Source: Sphingomonas sp. (GTDB lineage Bacteria > Pseudomonadota > Alphaproteobacteria > Sphingomonadales > Sphingomonadaceae). Taken from it: a DNA stretch of 64,000 nt. Under the pieces are notes generated by a model. It worked only from the letters and a program-made list of their open reading frames with translations, did no database searches and had not been told where the DNA came from. The position numbers and the translations under genes are program-made. Below, one piece after another: positions 9,358 to 18,388 of the stretch (within the stretch, counting starts at the first letter, position 1; every line of letters begins with the position of its first letter). The stretch lies in assembly GCF_019635455.1 (NCBI RefSeq), contig NZ_JAHBZJ010000012.1, forward strand, positions 35,143 through 99,142, given 5' to 3'.

Positions 9358-10487
9358 TGGCCGCCTCCCTGTTGCTGGGCCGGCTGGGCCTGTTGCTGTC
9401 CCTGCTGGACCGACGGGTTGACGGTGGTGCCGCGCGCGGCGGGCAGCGGGATATAGGGGGTCACGCCCGGCGCCTCGATGATCGTCTTGTTCGATTTGGC
9501 CAGCACCGCCTCCATCGTTTCATAATAGATGCGGCGGCGGGTGACCTCCGGGGCGAGCTTGTACTGCTCATAGATCTTGTCGAACTGCGCGGCCTCACCC
9601 TGCGCCAGCGCGATGATCTGCTGGGCATAGGCGCGCGCCTGGTTGCGGGCGGCCTCGGCCTCCTGCTGGGCGGCGGTGACCTGCTTGAACGCCTCGTCCA
9701 CCGCGGCGGGGGCGGTGGCGTTCTTGATCGATACGCCCTGCACGCGCACGCCGGCATTATATTCGTCCAGGATCTGCTGCATCGACTGCTGTACCCGCGC
9801 CTCGATGACCGTGCGGCCCGGGCCGATCGCGTCGTTGAGCGTCACCCCCGCCAGCGCCGCGCGCATCGCGCTTTCCGCCGTGGCGCGCACCGTTTCCTCG
9901 GGCTTGGCGATCTGGAAGACATAATCCTCGGGATTGGAGATGTCCCAGCGGACCGAATAGGCCAGATCGACGATGTTCTGATCCTGGGTCAGCATCAGAT
10001 TCTCGCCCGATGCCGCCGGAAAATCCTCGTTCCGGATCTGTTGCACGTTGATCTTGCGCACGCTTTCCAGCGGCGCGGGAAGCGTCATCGCGATGCCGGG
10101 TTCGAGCGTCCGGCTGTATTTGCCCAGGAACGCGACCACGCCGCGCTGTTCGGGCGTGATGACGTGAAAGCTGGTGAACGCGACCCACAGCAGTGCCAGC
10201 ACGCCGACGCCGATCAGCACCAGCGTGCGCGACGGCATGCCGCCCGGAAAGCCGCCGCCACCGCCGCCGCCCTTGCGCGCGCGCTTCAGGAAATCGTCGA
10301 GGCTGGTGACGCCGCCCTTGCCCGGGCGCCTGCCCTCGGGCGGGAACGCCCAGGGGTTGCGCGGGCCGCCGCCATCGCCGCCGCCGCCGTCACCGTCGTT
10401 GCCGCCGCCTCCCCATGGGTTCTTCGGCCCCTTATTCTCATTCCACAGCACGCCAGCGCGTGCGATCCACCCGGTCAGGTTCACCAT
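9354..10487 (-). CDS. hflK: HflK, FtsH protease modulator subunit
   Basis: SPFH/band-7 membrane protein forming the HflKC complex around FtsH. The N-terminal ~90 residues are Gly/Asn-rich (NPWGGGGNDGDGGGG), a known HflK feature. One membrane span (TLVLIGVGVLALLWVAFTSF) and the band-7 domain follow, with TPEQRGVVAFLGKYSRTLEPG and QNIVDLAYSVRWDI. The tail is Q-rich. Length 377 aa is normal. It is first in the hflK-hflC pair and divergent from the mrp gene, with the promoter region in the short gap at 10488-10558. Confidence 0.93.
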   Translation of the reverse strand: MVNLTGWIARAGVLWNENKGPKNPWGGGGNDGDGGGGDGGGPRNPWAFPPEGRRPGKGGVTSLDDFLKRARKGGGGGGGFPGGMPSRTLVLIGVGVLALLWVAFTSFHVITPEQRGVVAFLGKYSRTLEPGIAMTLPAPLESVRKINVQQIRNEDFPAASGENLMLTQDQNIVDLAYSVRWDISNPEDYVFQIAKPEETVRATAESAMRAALAGVTLNDAIGPGRTVIEARVQQSMQQILDEYNAGVRVQGVSIKNATAPAAVDEAFKQVTAAQQEAEAARNQARAYAQQIIALAQGEAAQFDKIYEQYKLAPEVTRRRIYYETMEAVLAKSNKTIIEAPGVTPYIPLPAARGTTVNPSVQQGQQQAQPAQQQGGGQ

Positions 10488-10558
10488 GCACGTCTTTATA
10501 GGGACGGTTGCGCGGATTTACAGTGGCAGCGCGCGAAACCCTGCCTATGTGCGCGTCC

Positions 10559-11524
10559 ATGACCGACAAAGCCGAACTCGACGCCCTGCTTGCCCCGATC
10601 GCCGCCGGTCGTGCGACGACCCGCGTGGAGGGGGAGCGGGCGAGCATCATCCTCGACGTGACCGGCCTGCCGCCGGCTGCGCAGGACGCGCTGGAGGCCG
10701 ATGTGCGCGCCGCCGCGCGGGGCGTGGCCGGCATTGGCGAGGTGCGCGTTGCGCGCACCGCCCAGCGGGTCGCCCGCCGGCTGATCGCGGTCGCGAGCGG
10801 CAAGGGCGGGGTGGGGAAATCGACCCTGTCCGCCAACCTGGCGATCGCGCTCGCCCGTGCGGGGCGCAAGGTGGGGCTGGTCGATGCCGATATCTACGGC
10901 CCGTCCCAGCCGCGGCTGATGGGGATTGAGGGGCGCAAGCCCGAGGCGCACGACCAGAAGCTGGTGCCGCTCGCGACGCGCCATGGCGTGCCGCTCCTGT
11001 CGATGGGCGGGCTGGTCGCGGACGGCCAGGCGATTGCCTGGCGCGGCCCGATGGCCGCCGGCGCGCTGACCCAGCTGGTCGATGCGAACTGGGGCGCGGC
11101 CGACACGCTGGTGCTCGACCTGCCCCCCGGAACCGGCGATGTTCAGCTGACGATGATCCAAAAACACCGGCCCGACGGCGCGGTGATCGTCTCGACCCCG
11201 CAGGATCTGGCGCTGATCGACGCCGCCCGCGCGATCGACCTGTTCCGCAAGGCGGGGGTGCCGATCATCGGGCTGGTCGAAAACATGGCCGGCTATGCCT
11301 GTCCCCATTGCGGCGAGGTGTCGGACCCGTTCGGCCAGGGCGGGGCAGAGGCGGCGGCGGCGCGGCTGGGCATCCCGTTCCTCGGCCGCATCCCGCTCGA
11401 CATCGCGATCCGCACCGCGTCCGATGCCGGCGCGCCACCGGCCGCCGGGAACGGGCCGGAGGGCGCCGCGTTTGCTCCGGTGGCCGAACTGGTCGATAAC
11501 TGGCTCAGAACGCAAGGAGGCTGA
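10559..11524 (+). CDS. Mrp/NBP35-family iron-sulfur cluster carrier ATPase
   Basis: Cytoplasmic P-loop protein that carries and transfers Fe-S clusters (ApbC/Mrp type). The deviant Walker A is SGKGGVGKST, with DADIYGPSQPRLMG and DLPPGTGDVQLT as further family signatures. The CxxC cluster-ligand motif is YACPHCGE. A short N-terminal MIP18/DUF59-like region precedes the ATPase core. The ATG at 10559 gives the usual MTDKAEL-like start; an ATG at 10547 or one at 10508 would lengthen it. A CoA-binding protein gene follows 4 bp after its stop, so the two form an operon. Confidence 0.9.
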   Translation: MTDKAELDALLAPIAAGRATTRVEGERASIILDVTGLPPAAQDALEADVRAAARGVAGIGEVRVARTAQRVARRLIAVASGKGGVGKSTLSANLAIALARAGRKVGLVDADIYGPSQPRLMGIEGRKPEAHDQKLVPLATRHGVPLLSMGGLVADGQAIAWRGPMAAGALTQLVDANWGAADTLVLDLPPGTGDVQLTMIQKHRPDGAVIVSTPQDLALIDAARAIDLFRKAGVPIIGLVENMAGYACPHCGEVSDPFGQGGAEAAAARLGIPFLGRIPLDIAIRTASDAGAPPAAGNGPEGAAFAPVAELVDNWLRTQGG

Positions 11525-11528
11525 GGCG

Positions 11529-11969
11529 ATGCCGCTGACCCGCGACGACGAGATCAAGGCGCTGCTGGAGGGCGCGCGCACCATCGCGATGATCGGCGCA
11601 TCCGACCGGCCCGATCGACCCAGCTATGGTGTGATGAAGCGGCTTCAGGATCACGGTTATCGGGTGATCCCGGTCAATCCCCAGATCACCGGCGAACATG
11701 TCCATGGCGAATATGTGTTTCGCGAACTGGCGCAGATCGGCGAGCCGATCGACATCGTCGATATCTTTCGCCGGCCCCAGGCGGCGGGCGAGGCGGTCGA
11801 TGCGGCGATCGCCGCCGGGGCGAAGGCGGTGTGGATGCAGCTGGGCGTGGTCAACGAGGCCGCGGCCGCGCGTGCGGAGGCGGCGGGGCTGAAGGTCGTC
11901 ATGGATCGTTGCCCCGCGATCGACATCCCCCGGCTAGGCGTCGCCCCGATTCCCCAGGGCGAGGCGTAG
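11529..11969 (+). CDS. CoA-binding domain protein (YccU-like)
   Basis: A 146-aa single-domain Rossmann protein of the CoA-binding family. Visible are IAMIGASDRPDRPSYGVM near the N-terminus, VIPVNPQ, IDIVDIFRRP and the late VMDRCPAIDIPRLG. Members bind CoA or its derivatives, but the physiological role is not settled. The start follows AAGGAGGCTGAGGCG, a strong ribosome-binding site that overlaps the mrp stop. Its 3' end overlaps the convergent PLP-enzyme gene by 36 bp. Confidence 0.85.
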   Translation: MPLTRDDEIKALLEGARTIAMIGASDRPDRPSYGVMKRLQDHGYRVIPVNPQITGEHVHGEYVFRELAQIGEPIDIVDIFRRPQAAGEAVDAAIAAGAKAVWMQLGVVNEAAAARAEAAGLKVVMDRCPAIDIPRLGVAPIPQGEA

Positions 11970-13085
11970 CCGCTCGACATCGCGCGGATCGTGATAGAGG
12001 CCGATGCCGATGCGCAGCACGTCGCCGCGCACGTCGGTGACGATATCCTGCGCCATCAGCCGTGATTTCCACGCCGGGGCGTCGGGCGAACGCAGCGCGA
12101 GAAACCGCGCATGCGGCGCCCCGCCCGGATTGAGGAGGGTCGCGCCGGCCAGTTCGGTTTCGTCCAGCGCTGCGATCAGGCGCGCGCGCAGCGGCGCGAC
12201 ATGGGCGTTGATCGCGCCGGTGCTCAGCCCCGTATCGGCGAGCATGTCGCGCACCGCGACGAAGCGGTACAGCCCCGACGGGTCGAACGTCGATCCCATG
12301 AAGCGCCGCGCGTCATCGGCATAGCCGATCCGGCCCGGCGGCGCCTCCAGCCCCTCGAACTCGGCGTACCAGCCGGTGAATTCGGGACGGGGGCCAAATC
12401 CGGGCGGGCAGTGGAGGAAGGCGACGCCCTCTCCCGCCATCGCATATTTATATCCGCCGGCGGTGTAGAAGACGCGATCGGCGACCGCCGACAGGTCGCT
12501 CTCGATCGCCATGAACCCGTGATAGCCATCGATCACCACCCATGGCCCGTCCGGGCGCGCGAGCGCGGCCAGCTCGGCGAGGCCGGTGAAGACTGCCCCG
12601 GTCTCGAACATAACCTGGCTGACGAAGATCAGGTCATGATCGCCGCGCCGCGCCGCTTCGATGAACCGTGCGTCGAAATCGGGACCGGTCGGGACCGCGT
12701 CGAGCGTGATGCGGCCCGATTCGATCCACCGCTGCGCCTGCCGGCGAAAGCTGTGGAACTCGCCGCTGCTCGCCAGGACGCGCAACGGCCGCTCCGCGCG
12801 CGCCGAGACGAGCCGGACGATCAGGTCATGGGTGTTGCCGGCGAAGACGATGCTGGCCGGATCGGGCAGGTGCAGTTCGGCGGCGACATGGCGTTGCGCG
12901 GCGGGCCAGATCTCGCCCATCACCCGGTCCCATTTTCGGTCCGCCAGGCGTGCCGCATCGTCCCACGCCGCCTGGTGGCCGATCCACGATGCGTCGGGCC
13001 ACAGATGGTGGCTGTGCGCGGCGAAGTGCAGCCGGTCCGGTGCGGCGGCGAGCGATCGCTGGAACAGATGTTTGTAGCTGGTCAT
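11934..13085 (-). CDS. kynureninase-like class V PLP-dependent enzyme
   Basis: Fold-type I PLP enzyme of the aminotransferase class V/kynureninase group. The likely Schiff-base lysine lies in AGGYKYAMAGEG, comparable with the SYKY motif of kynureninases, and the PLP-binding Asp with neighbouring His in VIDGYHGF. An opening HFAAHSHHLWPD is conserved-looking. It sits just downstream of tryptophan 2,3-dioxygenase on the same strand, so cleavage of kynurenine to anthranilate and alanine is the natural guess. It is shorter (383 aa) and less canonical than typical KynU, so another class V activity is possible. The start is the ATG at 13085. Confidence 0.75.
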   Translation of the reverse strand: MTSYKHLFQRSLAAAPDRLHFAAHSHHLWPDASWIGHQAAWDDAARLADRKWDRVMGEIWPAAQRHVAAELHLPDPASIVFAGNTHDLIVRLVSARAERPLRVLASSGEFHSFRRQAQRWIESGRITLDAVPTGPDFDARFIEAARRGDHDLIFVSQVMFETGAVFTGLAELAALARPDGPWVVIDGYHGFMAIESDLSAVADRVFYTAGGYKYAMAGEGVAFLHCPPGFGPRPEFTGWYAEFEGLEAPPGRIGYADDARRFMGSTFDPSGLYRFVAVRDMLADTGLSTGAINAHVAPLRARLIAALDETELAGATLLNPGGAPHARFLALRSPDAPAWKSRLMAQDIVTDVRGDVLRIGIGLYHDPRDVERLRLALGNRGDA

Positions 13086-13173
13086 GGGGTCGCTTTCGCA
13101 AGATCGGCACCCGCCACCCGGCGCCGCTCTTCATGGGCGGACGGGCAGGCGAGCGGGCCGGGACGGGAACCGG

Positions 13174-13938
13174 TCAAAGGAGCGTCCGCAGCGTCCAGAG
13201 TTCGGGAAAGGCGCGCTTGGCCAGCGTCTTTTCCAGATAGGGGACGCCTGGCGTGCCGCCGGTGCCGGGCTTCATCCCGATGACGCGGCTGACCGTCAGC
13301 ACATGCTTGTGCCGCCAGGTCGCGAGCGCGTCGTCGATATCAACCAGCTTTTCCGCGAGCTGGTAGAGTTCCCACCAGCGATGCGGGTCGCGATAGACGC
13401 GCGCCCAGGCCGCCTCGACCTCCGCGCTGGGCCGATAGGGGGAGGCCCAGTCGCGCTGCGTCGCCGCCTCGGGCAGGTCGAATCCCGCGCGGGCCAGCGC
13501 CAGATTTGCCTCGTCCCACAGGCTGGGTCGGGCGGAATAGCCGTCGGTCAGCGGCCCCGGCACGCCGCCGCCGCGCAGGCCCAGCAGCGTCTCGACCGCG
13601 CGGAACTGGTCCGACTGGAACCCGCTGCTGGAGCCGAGCACGTCACGGAACCGGCTATAGTCGCTGGGCGTCATCGTCGTCAGAATGTCCCAGCTGAGCG
13701 TCATTACCGCCTGGATGCGGCTGACCCGCGCCAGACCCTTATACGCCTCGACCAGCTGATCGGTGCGGACCAGCGCCAATGCGGCCTCCAGCTCCGCGAT
13801 CGTCTGCTTCAACCACAATTCCTTGGTCTGGTGGATGACGATGAACAACAGTTCGTCATGCTCGTCCGAAATCGGATGCTGCGCCGACAGCAGCTGGTCC
13901 AGCGCCAGATAGCGGCCATAGGTCATCGGTTCGGTCAT
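13174..13938 (-). CDS. kynA: tryptophan 2,3-dioxygenase
   Basis: Haem enzyme opening the indole ring of L-tryptophan to N-formylkynurenine, the first step of the kynurenine pathway. Clear family stretches are TYGRYLALDQLL, ELLFIVIHQTKELWLK, PSDYSRFRDVLG and SSGFQSDQFRAVE, with W-R-H-K-H (ATWRHKHVLTV) near the C-terminus supplying the haem-ligand histidine region, and a final GTGGTPGVPYL. The 254-aa length fits a bacterial TDO. It is 88 bp upstream of the kynureninase-like gene. No kynurenine formamidase is visible in the window. Confidence 0.93.
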   Translation of the reverse strand: MTEPMTYGRYLALDQLLSAQHPISDEHDELLFIVIHQTKELWLKQTIAELEAALALVRTDQLVEAYKGLARVSRIQAVMTLSWDILTTMTPSDYSRFRDVLGSSSGFQSDQFRAVETLLGLRGGGVPGPLTDGYSARPSLWDEANLALARAGFDLPEAATQRDWASPYRPSAEVEAAWARVYRDPHRWWELYQLAEKLVDIDDALATWRHKHVLTVSRVIGMKPGTGGTPGVPYLEKTLAKRAFPELWTLRTLL

Positions 13939-14085
13939 ACGGGCTTCCTGGGTCCGTCCTGTGGGGGCGTCGCCGGCGCGGGCCGCGACTGCCTGATGCC
14001 GATCGCCTCTACGCCCGCCGGCGCATGAGGGAAAGCGTCAGGACTTGGCGGTTGACCTCTCCCGCGCGCACGTCACTGTCGCGCG

Positions 14086-14892
14086 ATGCGAATGATCGGC
14101 GGCAGGGATTATTACGACGCGGGCGCGGCCTGGGGGCAGGACGAGAGCATCGTGTTTCTGCGCAATGGCGCGCGTGCGCTGTCCGATATCGACATGTTCG
14201 TCGAGATCGGCCTGCCCAGCACAAGCTGTGCCGGCGGGCTCGTCGCGCGCGATGCCTATGGCGCGCGACCGGCGAGCGGCCGCTATCGTCCGTTGCGCGA
14301 TCTCGCGATCGACGGCGTCGCCTATGGCCAGAAGGCGGGGCAGGTGCTGTTCTGCGGGACGCTCTATCGCGGCCTGCGGCTCGCGCGCGAGGGCGGGGGA
14401 GCGCCGCGCTGGTTCTGGACCCACGCGGCCCTGGCGGCGTTCGCCGGGCAGCACGGCCTCGCGCTGCATGAGGGCGAAGCGTATGCCGGCACCGCGCGGG
14501 AGACGAGCAACGTCCGCCGGCAGGTGGTGGAATATCCGACCGTCGAACTGCCGCTGCGCGACTGGTTCGATCCCCTGTCGCTGGCCGGCCGCGCGCGCGA
14601 GGCGGTGGTTCGCGCCGGCATCACCATCGCCAGCCGCGATCCTGACGCGAAAGTTCCGCTCGGCCCGGAATATGCGCAATTGCCCTGGGCGGTCGATCAG
14701 CCCACCCTTGGCGCGATGGATTTCGCCAGGGCGGTCGATCCCTTCACCGCATATCAGGAAATCGCGATGTGGGTCGGCGGCGTGCTGCCGGCGCCGGCGC
14801 CCGGAACGGTGGACGTCACCGACAACCGGGTGAAGCTCGAAAAGGCCGGCTTTGACCACCGCACCTCGTTCCGGCGCGGCAAGGGCGGATAG
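14086..14892 (+). CDS. uncharacterised protein, phage-type family resemblance
   Basis: A 268-aa soluble protein of unknown function. It opens MRMIGGRDYYDAG and ends with TDNRVKLEKAGFDHRTSFRRGK. That closing pattern recalls hypothetical proteins I associate with phage and plasmid genomes; this is recall, not a search result. No signal peptide, membrane segment or recognisable catalytic motif is visible. Composition and codon use look like the neighbouring chromosome. It stands alone between the divergent tdo gene and the SLC13 transporter. A start at the second ATG (14092) is equally possible. Confidence 0.65.
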   Translation: MRMIGGRDYYDAGAAWGQDESIVFLRNGARALSDIDMFVEIGLPSTSCAGGLVARDAYGARPASGRYRPLRDLAIDGVAYGQKAGQVLFCGTLYRGLRLAREGGGAPRWFWTHAALAAFAGQHGLALHEGEAYAGTARETSNVRRQVVEYPTVELPLRDWFDPLSLAGRAREAVVRAGITIASRDPDAKVPLGPEYAQLPWAVDQPTLGAMDFARAVDPFTAYQEIAMWVGGVLPAPAPGTVDVTDNRVKLEKAGFDHRTSFRRGKGG

Positions 14893-14979
14893 CGCGGATC
14901 GATCGTCGCGGGGTGGCGCCGGGCCACGCGCCGACCCATAAGGGGCGGACGACCTTTGGCTCCCCCGTTCAGGATCGCG

Positions 14980-16779
14980 ATGACGTTCGAACTGCTTGCT
15001 GCCCATGGTGATGTGATCGGCCTCGTCCTTCTGGTCGCCCTCTTCATCGCCTTTGCGACCGAGCGCCTGCCGCCGGTGGTGCTGGCGATCACCGGCGGCG
15101 TCGCGATGATGGCGTTCGGATATATCAAGCCCGCCGCGCTGCTCGGCGTGTTCGGAAATCCGGCACCGATCACGATCGGCGCGATGTTCATCCTGTCCGG
15201 CGCGTTGCTGCGCACCGGCGTGCTCGAAGAGGTGTCGGGCTGGGTCATGCGCCGCACGCAGCAGCGTCCCCGGCTGGCGGTGGCGGAAATCGGTGCCGGT
15301 ACGGTGCTCGCCTCCGCCTTCATGAACAACACGCCGGTGGTCATCGTGCTGATCCCGATCATGAAGCGGCTGGCAGCGCAGCTGGGACAGGCGGCGACGC
15401 GCCTGCTGATCCCGCTATCCTATCTGTCGATCCTGGGCGGCACGCTCACCCTGATCGGGACATCGACCAACCTGCTGGTCGATGGCGTCGCGCAGGAGGG
15501 CGGCCAGGCGCCGTTCGGCATTTTCGAGATCACCGGCGTCGGCCTGGTCGCCGCGGTGGCGGGCGTCGCCTTCCTGGCCCTTTCCGGCCCGTGGCTGCTG
15601 CCGCGCCGGCCCGAGCATGGCGTCGGCACGCGGGGCGAGAGCGAGCGCTACCTCTCGCATCTCGTCGTCGCGCCCGACAGCGAGCTGATCGGGCAGCGGA
15701 TCGGGTCGAGCGCGATCGGGCGGCGCCAGGGCGTCCGCATCGTCGCGCTGCGCCGCGGGCGGCAGGTCCATCGCAAGGATCTGGACGCCATGGCGTTCGA
15801 GGCCGGGGATCAGCTCGTCGCTGCGGCGAGCCCCGCCGAACTGGCGTCGATCGCGGAGGGCGCGGATTTTCGCGTCGGCCTGACCGGTCTGGGCGGCGGC
15901 CTGTCGATGCGGGGTCCCGATCGCCCGCGCGACCTGCGGCTGCTGGAGGCGGTGGTGTCGGCGACCCATCCCGTGATCGGTCGGCGGCTGGCGGACATCC
16001 CGCTGCTTTCGCGCCTGCGCCTGCGCGTGCTGGGCCTCATGCGTCCGCGCCATCTGGCGGGACCCGATCTGGCGAATGTGCGCGTGCGCGCCGGCGACCG
16101 GCTGCTGATCGCGGCCGACCGCGACGCCGCCGCCGGGCTGGAGGCGAACCTGAACCTGGCTCAGGTGACCGAAGCGCCGACGCGTGCGTTCAAGCGGGCA
16201 AAGGCGCCGATCGTCGTCGCGACGCTGGCCGCCGTCATTCTGGGCGCGGCGCTGTTCGGCCTGCCGATCGAGGCGCTGGCGATCGGTGGCGTCGCGGTGG
16301 TGCTGCTCACCCGCTGCATCGAACCCGAAGAGGCGTGGAGCGCGATCGACGGCAATACGCTGATGCTGATCTTTGGCATGCTGGCGTTCGGCCTGGGGCT
16401 GCAAAATGCGGGAACCGTCGATCTGATCGTCGGTGTGGTCCGCCCCTGGCTGGCGGTGGCATCGCCGCTGATGCTGCTGATCGGCATCTATGCGATTACC
16501 AGCATCCTCACCGAAACCGTGACCAACAATGCCGTCGCGGTCATCATGACCCCGATCGTCATCGCGCTGGGACAGGCGATCGGAACCGATCCGCGCGGGC
16601 TGATCGTCGCGGTGATGTTCGGCGCCAGCGCCAGCTTCGCGACGCCGATCGGGTATCAGACGAACACGCTGGTCTATGGCGCCGCCAATTACCGGTTCGC
16701 CGATTTCCTGCGCATCGGCCTGCCGATGAACATCGTCGTCGGCATCGCGGTGTGCGCCGCGATCAGCCTGATGTTCTGA
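14980..16779 (+). CDS. SLC13/DASS-type anion transporter with TrkA-C (RCK) domains
   Basis: Polytopic inner-membrane permease, ~599 aa, of the divalent-anion:Na+ symporter superfamily. About five membrane segments precede a central cytoplasmic pair of TrkA-C-like domains (~residues 215-400; SELIGQRIGSSAIGRRQGVRIVALRRG and ATHPVIGRRLADIPLLSRLRLRVLG). A second membrane half follows, with TETVTNNAVAVIMTPI and SASFATPIGYQTNTLVYG resembling the family's SNT-like signature. FMNNTPVVIVLIP is the first-half counterpart. Substrate could be sulfate, dicarboxylate or another anion. The ATG at 14980 is preferred to a TTG at 14956. Confidence 0.85.
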   Translation: MTFELLAAHGDVIGLVLLVALFIAFATERLPPVVLAITGGVAMMAFGYIKPAALLGVFGNPAPITIGAMFILSGALLRTGVLEEVSGWVMRRTQQRPRLAVAEIGAGTVLASAFMNNTPVVIVLIPIMKRLAAQLGQAATRLLIPLSYLSILGGTLTLIGTSTNLLVDGVAQEGGQAPFGIFEITGVGLVAAVAGVAFLALSGPWLLPRRPEHGVGTRGESERYLSHLVVAPDSELIGQRIGSSAIGRRQGVRIVALRRGRQVHRKDLDAMAFEAGDQLVAAASPAELASIAEGADFRVGLTGLGGGLSMRGPDRPRDLRLLEAVVSATHPVIGRRLADIPLLSRLRLRVLGLMRPRHLAGPDLANVRVRAGDRLLIAADRDAAAGLEANLNLAQVTEAPTRAFKRAKAPIVVATLAAVILGAALFGLPIEALAIGGVAVVLLTRCIEPEEAWSAIDGNTLMLIFGMLAFGLGLQNAGTVDLIVGVVRPWLAVASPLMLLIGIYAITSILTETVTNNAVAVIMTPIVIALGQAIGTDPRGLIVAVMFGASASFATPIGYQTNTLVYGAANYRFADFLRIGLPMNIVVGIAVCAAISLMF

Positions 16780-16805
16780 ACCCGCGATCCGCGCCGCGCG
16801 ACGGT

Positions 16806-17609
16806 TCAGTCGCGCAGCAGTTCGTTGATCCCGGTCTTGCTGCGGGTCTGCGCGTCCACCGTCTTGACGATCACCGCGCAATACAGGCCCGGGCCGCCAT
16901 CCTTGCCGGGCAGCGTTCCGGGGACGACCACGGCATAGGGCGGCACGACGCCGCGATGCACTTCGCCGGTGGCGCGATCGACGATCTTGGTGCTCGCGCC
17001 CAGATAGACGCCCATCGACAGCACTGCGCCTTCGCCCACGCGCACGCCCTCCGCCACTTCGGCCCGCGCGCCGATGAACGCGCCGTCGCCGATGATGACC
17101 GGGTCGGCCTGCAACGGCTCAAGCACCCCGCCGATGCCGACCCCGCCCGACAGGTGGACGTTGCGCCCGATCTGCGCACAGCTGCCGACGGTCGCCCAGG
17201 TATCGACCATCGTTCCCTCGCCCACATAGGCGCCGATATTCACGAAGCTGGGCATCAGCACCACGTTGCGGCCGATATGCGCGCCGTGGCGCACGACGCT
17301 GCCCGGCACCTGGCGGAACCCGGCGGCACGGAACGCGGCATCATCCCATTGCGCGGTCTTGAGCGGCACCTTGTCAAAGCCGCCGGTCATCACCGCATTG
17401 TCGTTCAGGCGAAAGGACAGCAGCACCGCCTTTTTCAGCCATTGATTGACCTGCCAGCCGCTTTCGACCGGTTCGGCGACCCGCGCCGCGCCGCTGTCGA
17501 GCAGGTTCAGCGCCTCCGCAACCGCCTCGCGCACCGCGCCGGTGGTCGCGGTCGAAACAGCGGCGCGGTCTTCCCAGGCGGCGTCGATCGTGGCGGCAAG
17601 GTCGGTCAT
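16806..17609 (-). CDS. dapD: 2,3,4,5-tetrahydropyridine-2,6-dicarboxylate N-succinyltransferase
   Basis: Succinylates tetrahydrodipicolinate in the lysine/meso-diaminopimelate pathway, in the cytoplasm. The C-terminal half carries left-handed beta-helix hexapeptide repeats ([57 protein letters not shown]). The N-terminus has the usual helical region with [16 protein letters not shown] and [17 protein letters not shown]. Length 267 aa is normal. It follows the 5'-nucleotidase gene with a 4-bp overlap, so the two are co-translated. Confidence 0.95.
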   Translation of the reverse strand: MTDLAATIDAAWEDRAAVSTATTGAVREAVAEALNLLDSGAARVAEPVESGWQVNQWLKKAVLLSFRLNDNAVMTGGFDKVPLKTAQWDDAAFRAAGFRQVPGSVVRHGAHIGRNVVLMPSFVNIGAYVGEGTMVDTWATVGSCAQIGRNVHLSGGVGIGGVLEPLQADPVIIGDGAFIGARAEVAEGVRVGEGAVLSMGVYLGASTKIVDRATGEVHRGVVPPYAVVVPGTLPGKDGGPGLYCAVIVKTVDAQTRSKTGINELLRD

Positions 17610-18271
17610 GCGGGCTCCAATATGGTTTCCAGCCAGTGGCGGATGTCGTGGGTGGTGTAATCGATATGGCTCCGATCGGCATCGGGCGCCTGTTCGGATC
17701 CATTATCGACCCAGACGGTGGTCATGCCGATCGCCTTTGCCGGCGCGAGGTTGCGCGCCATGTCGTCGATGAACAGCGCCGCGCGCGGATCGATGCCATG
17801 CGCCTCGCACAGGCTGTGATACGCGTCCGGGTGCGGCTTGGGCGCGTAGCTGGTGGCGTGGACGTCGTGGATCGCCTCGAAATGGTCGCTCAGGCCCAGC
17901 CGGCCCAGCACCTTGCTCGCATAGGGGGCGTCGGCGTTGGTGAAGACCAGCTTGCGCCCCGGCAGCTTCGCGATCGCGGCGGCAAGTGGCGCGTCATGCT
18001 CCAGCACGTCCATCTCGATATCGTGGACGTCCGCCAGATATTCGTGCGGCTCGACGTCATGTTCGGCCATCAATCCCGCCAGCGTCGTGCCGTGCGAGAT
18101 GAAATAGCCTTTTTGCACGCGATGCGCGTCGGCCGGGTCAAGGCCCAGGCGGCGCGCGACATAGGCGCCGATCCGCGCATCGATCTGCGTGAACAGGTCG
18201 ATCCGCGCTGAATACAGCGTGTTGTCGAGATCGAAAATCCAGTTGCGGATATGGGCGAGTGGCGCAAGCAT
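17606..18271 (-). CDS. pyrimidine 5'-nucleotidase, HAD family
   Basis: HAD-superfamily phosphatase of the Sdt1/Phm8-like pyrimidine 5'-nucleotidase type. Motif I is FDLDNTLYS (nucleophile D and acid/base D), motif [10 protein letters not shown], motif III region around [12 protein letters not shown], and motif [23 protein letters not shown]. Length 221 aa fits. It probably dephosphorylates UMP/CMP or a related small phosphate. It heads the dapD operon and is divergent from the autotransporter gene. Confidence 0.85.
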   Translation of the reverse strand: MLAPLAHIRNWIFDLDNTLYSARIDLFTQIDARIGAYVARRLGLDPADAHRVQKGYFISHGTTLAGLMAEHDVEPHEYLADVHDIEMDVLEHDAPLAAAIAKLPGRKLVFTNADAPYASKVLGRLGLSDHFEAIHDVHATSYAPKPHPDAYHSLCEAHGIDPRAALFIDDMARNLAPAKAIGMTTVWVDNGSEQAPDADRSHIDYTTHDIRHWLETILEPA

Positions 18272-18388
18272 GCGCCGCGCGCTCTAGGCACCGGCGGACG
18301 CGGCTGCAAGCGTGGCAATTGTGGGCGGCGATTAACATACGGGAAAGCAAGCGAAAGTTATTCCGAGCGGGGCAACAGAGGTGACGTG

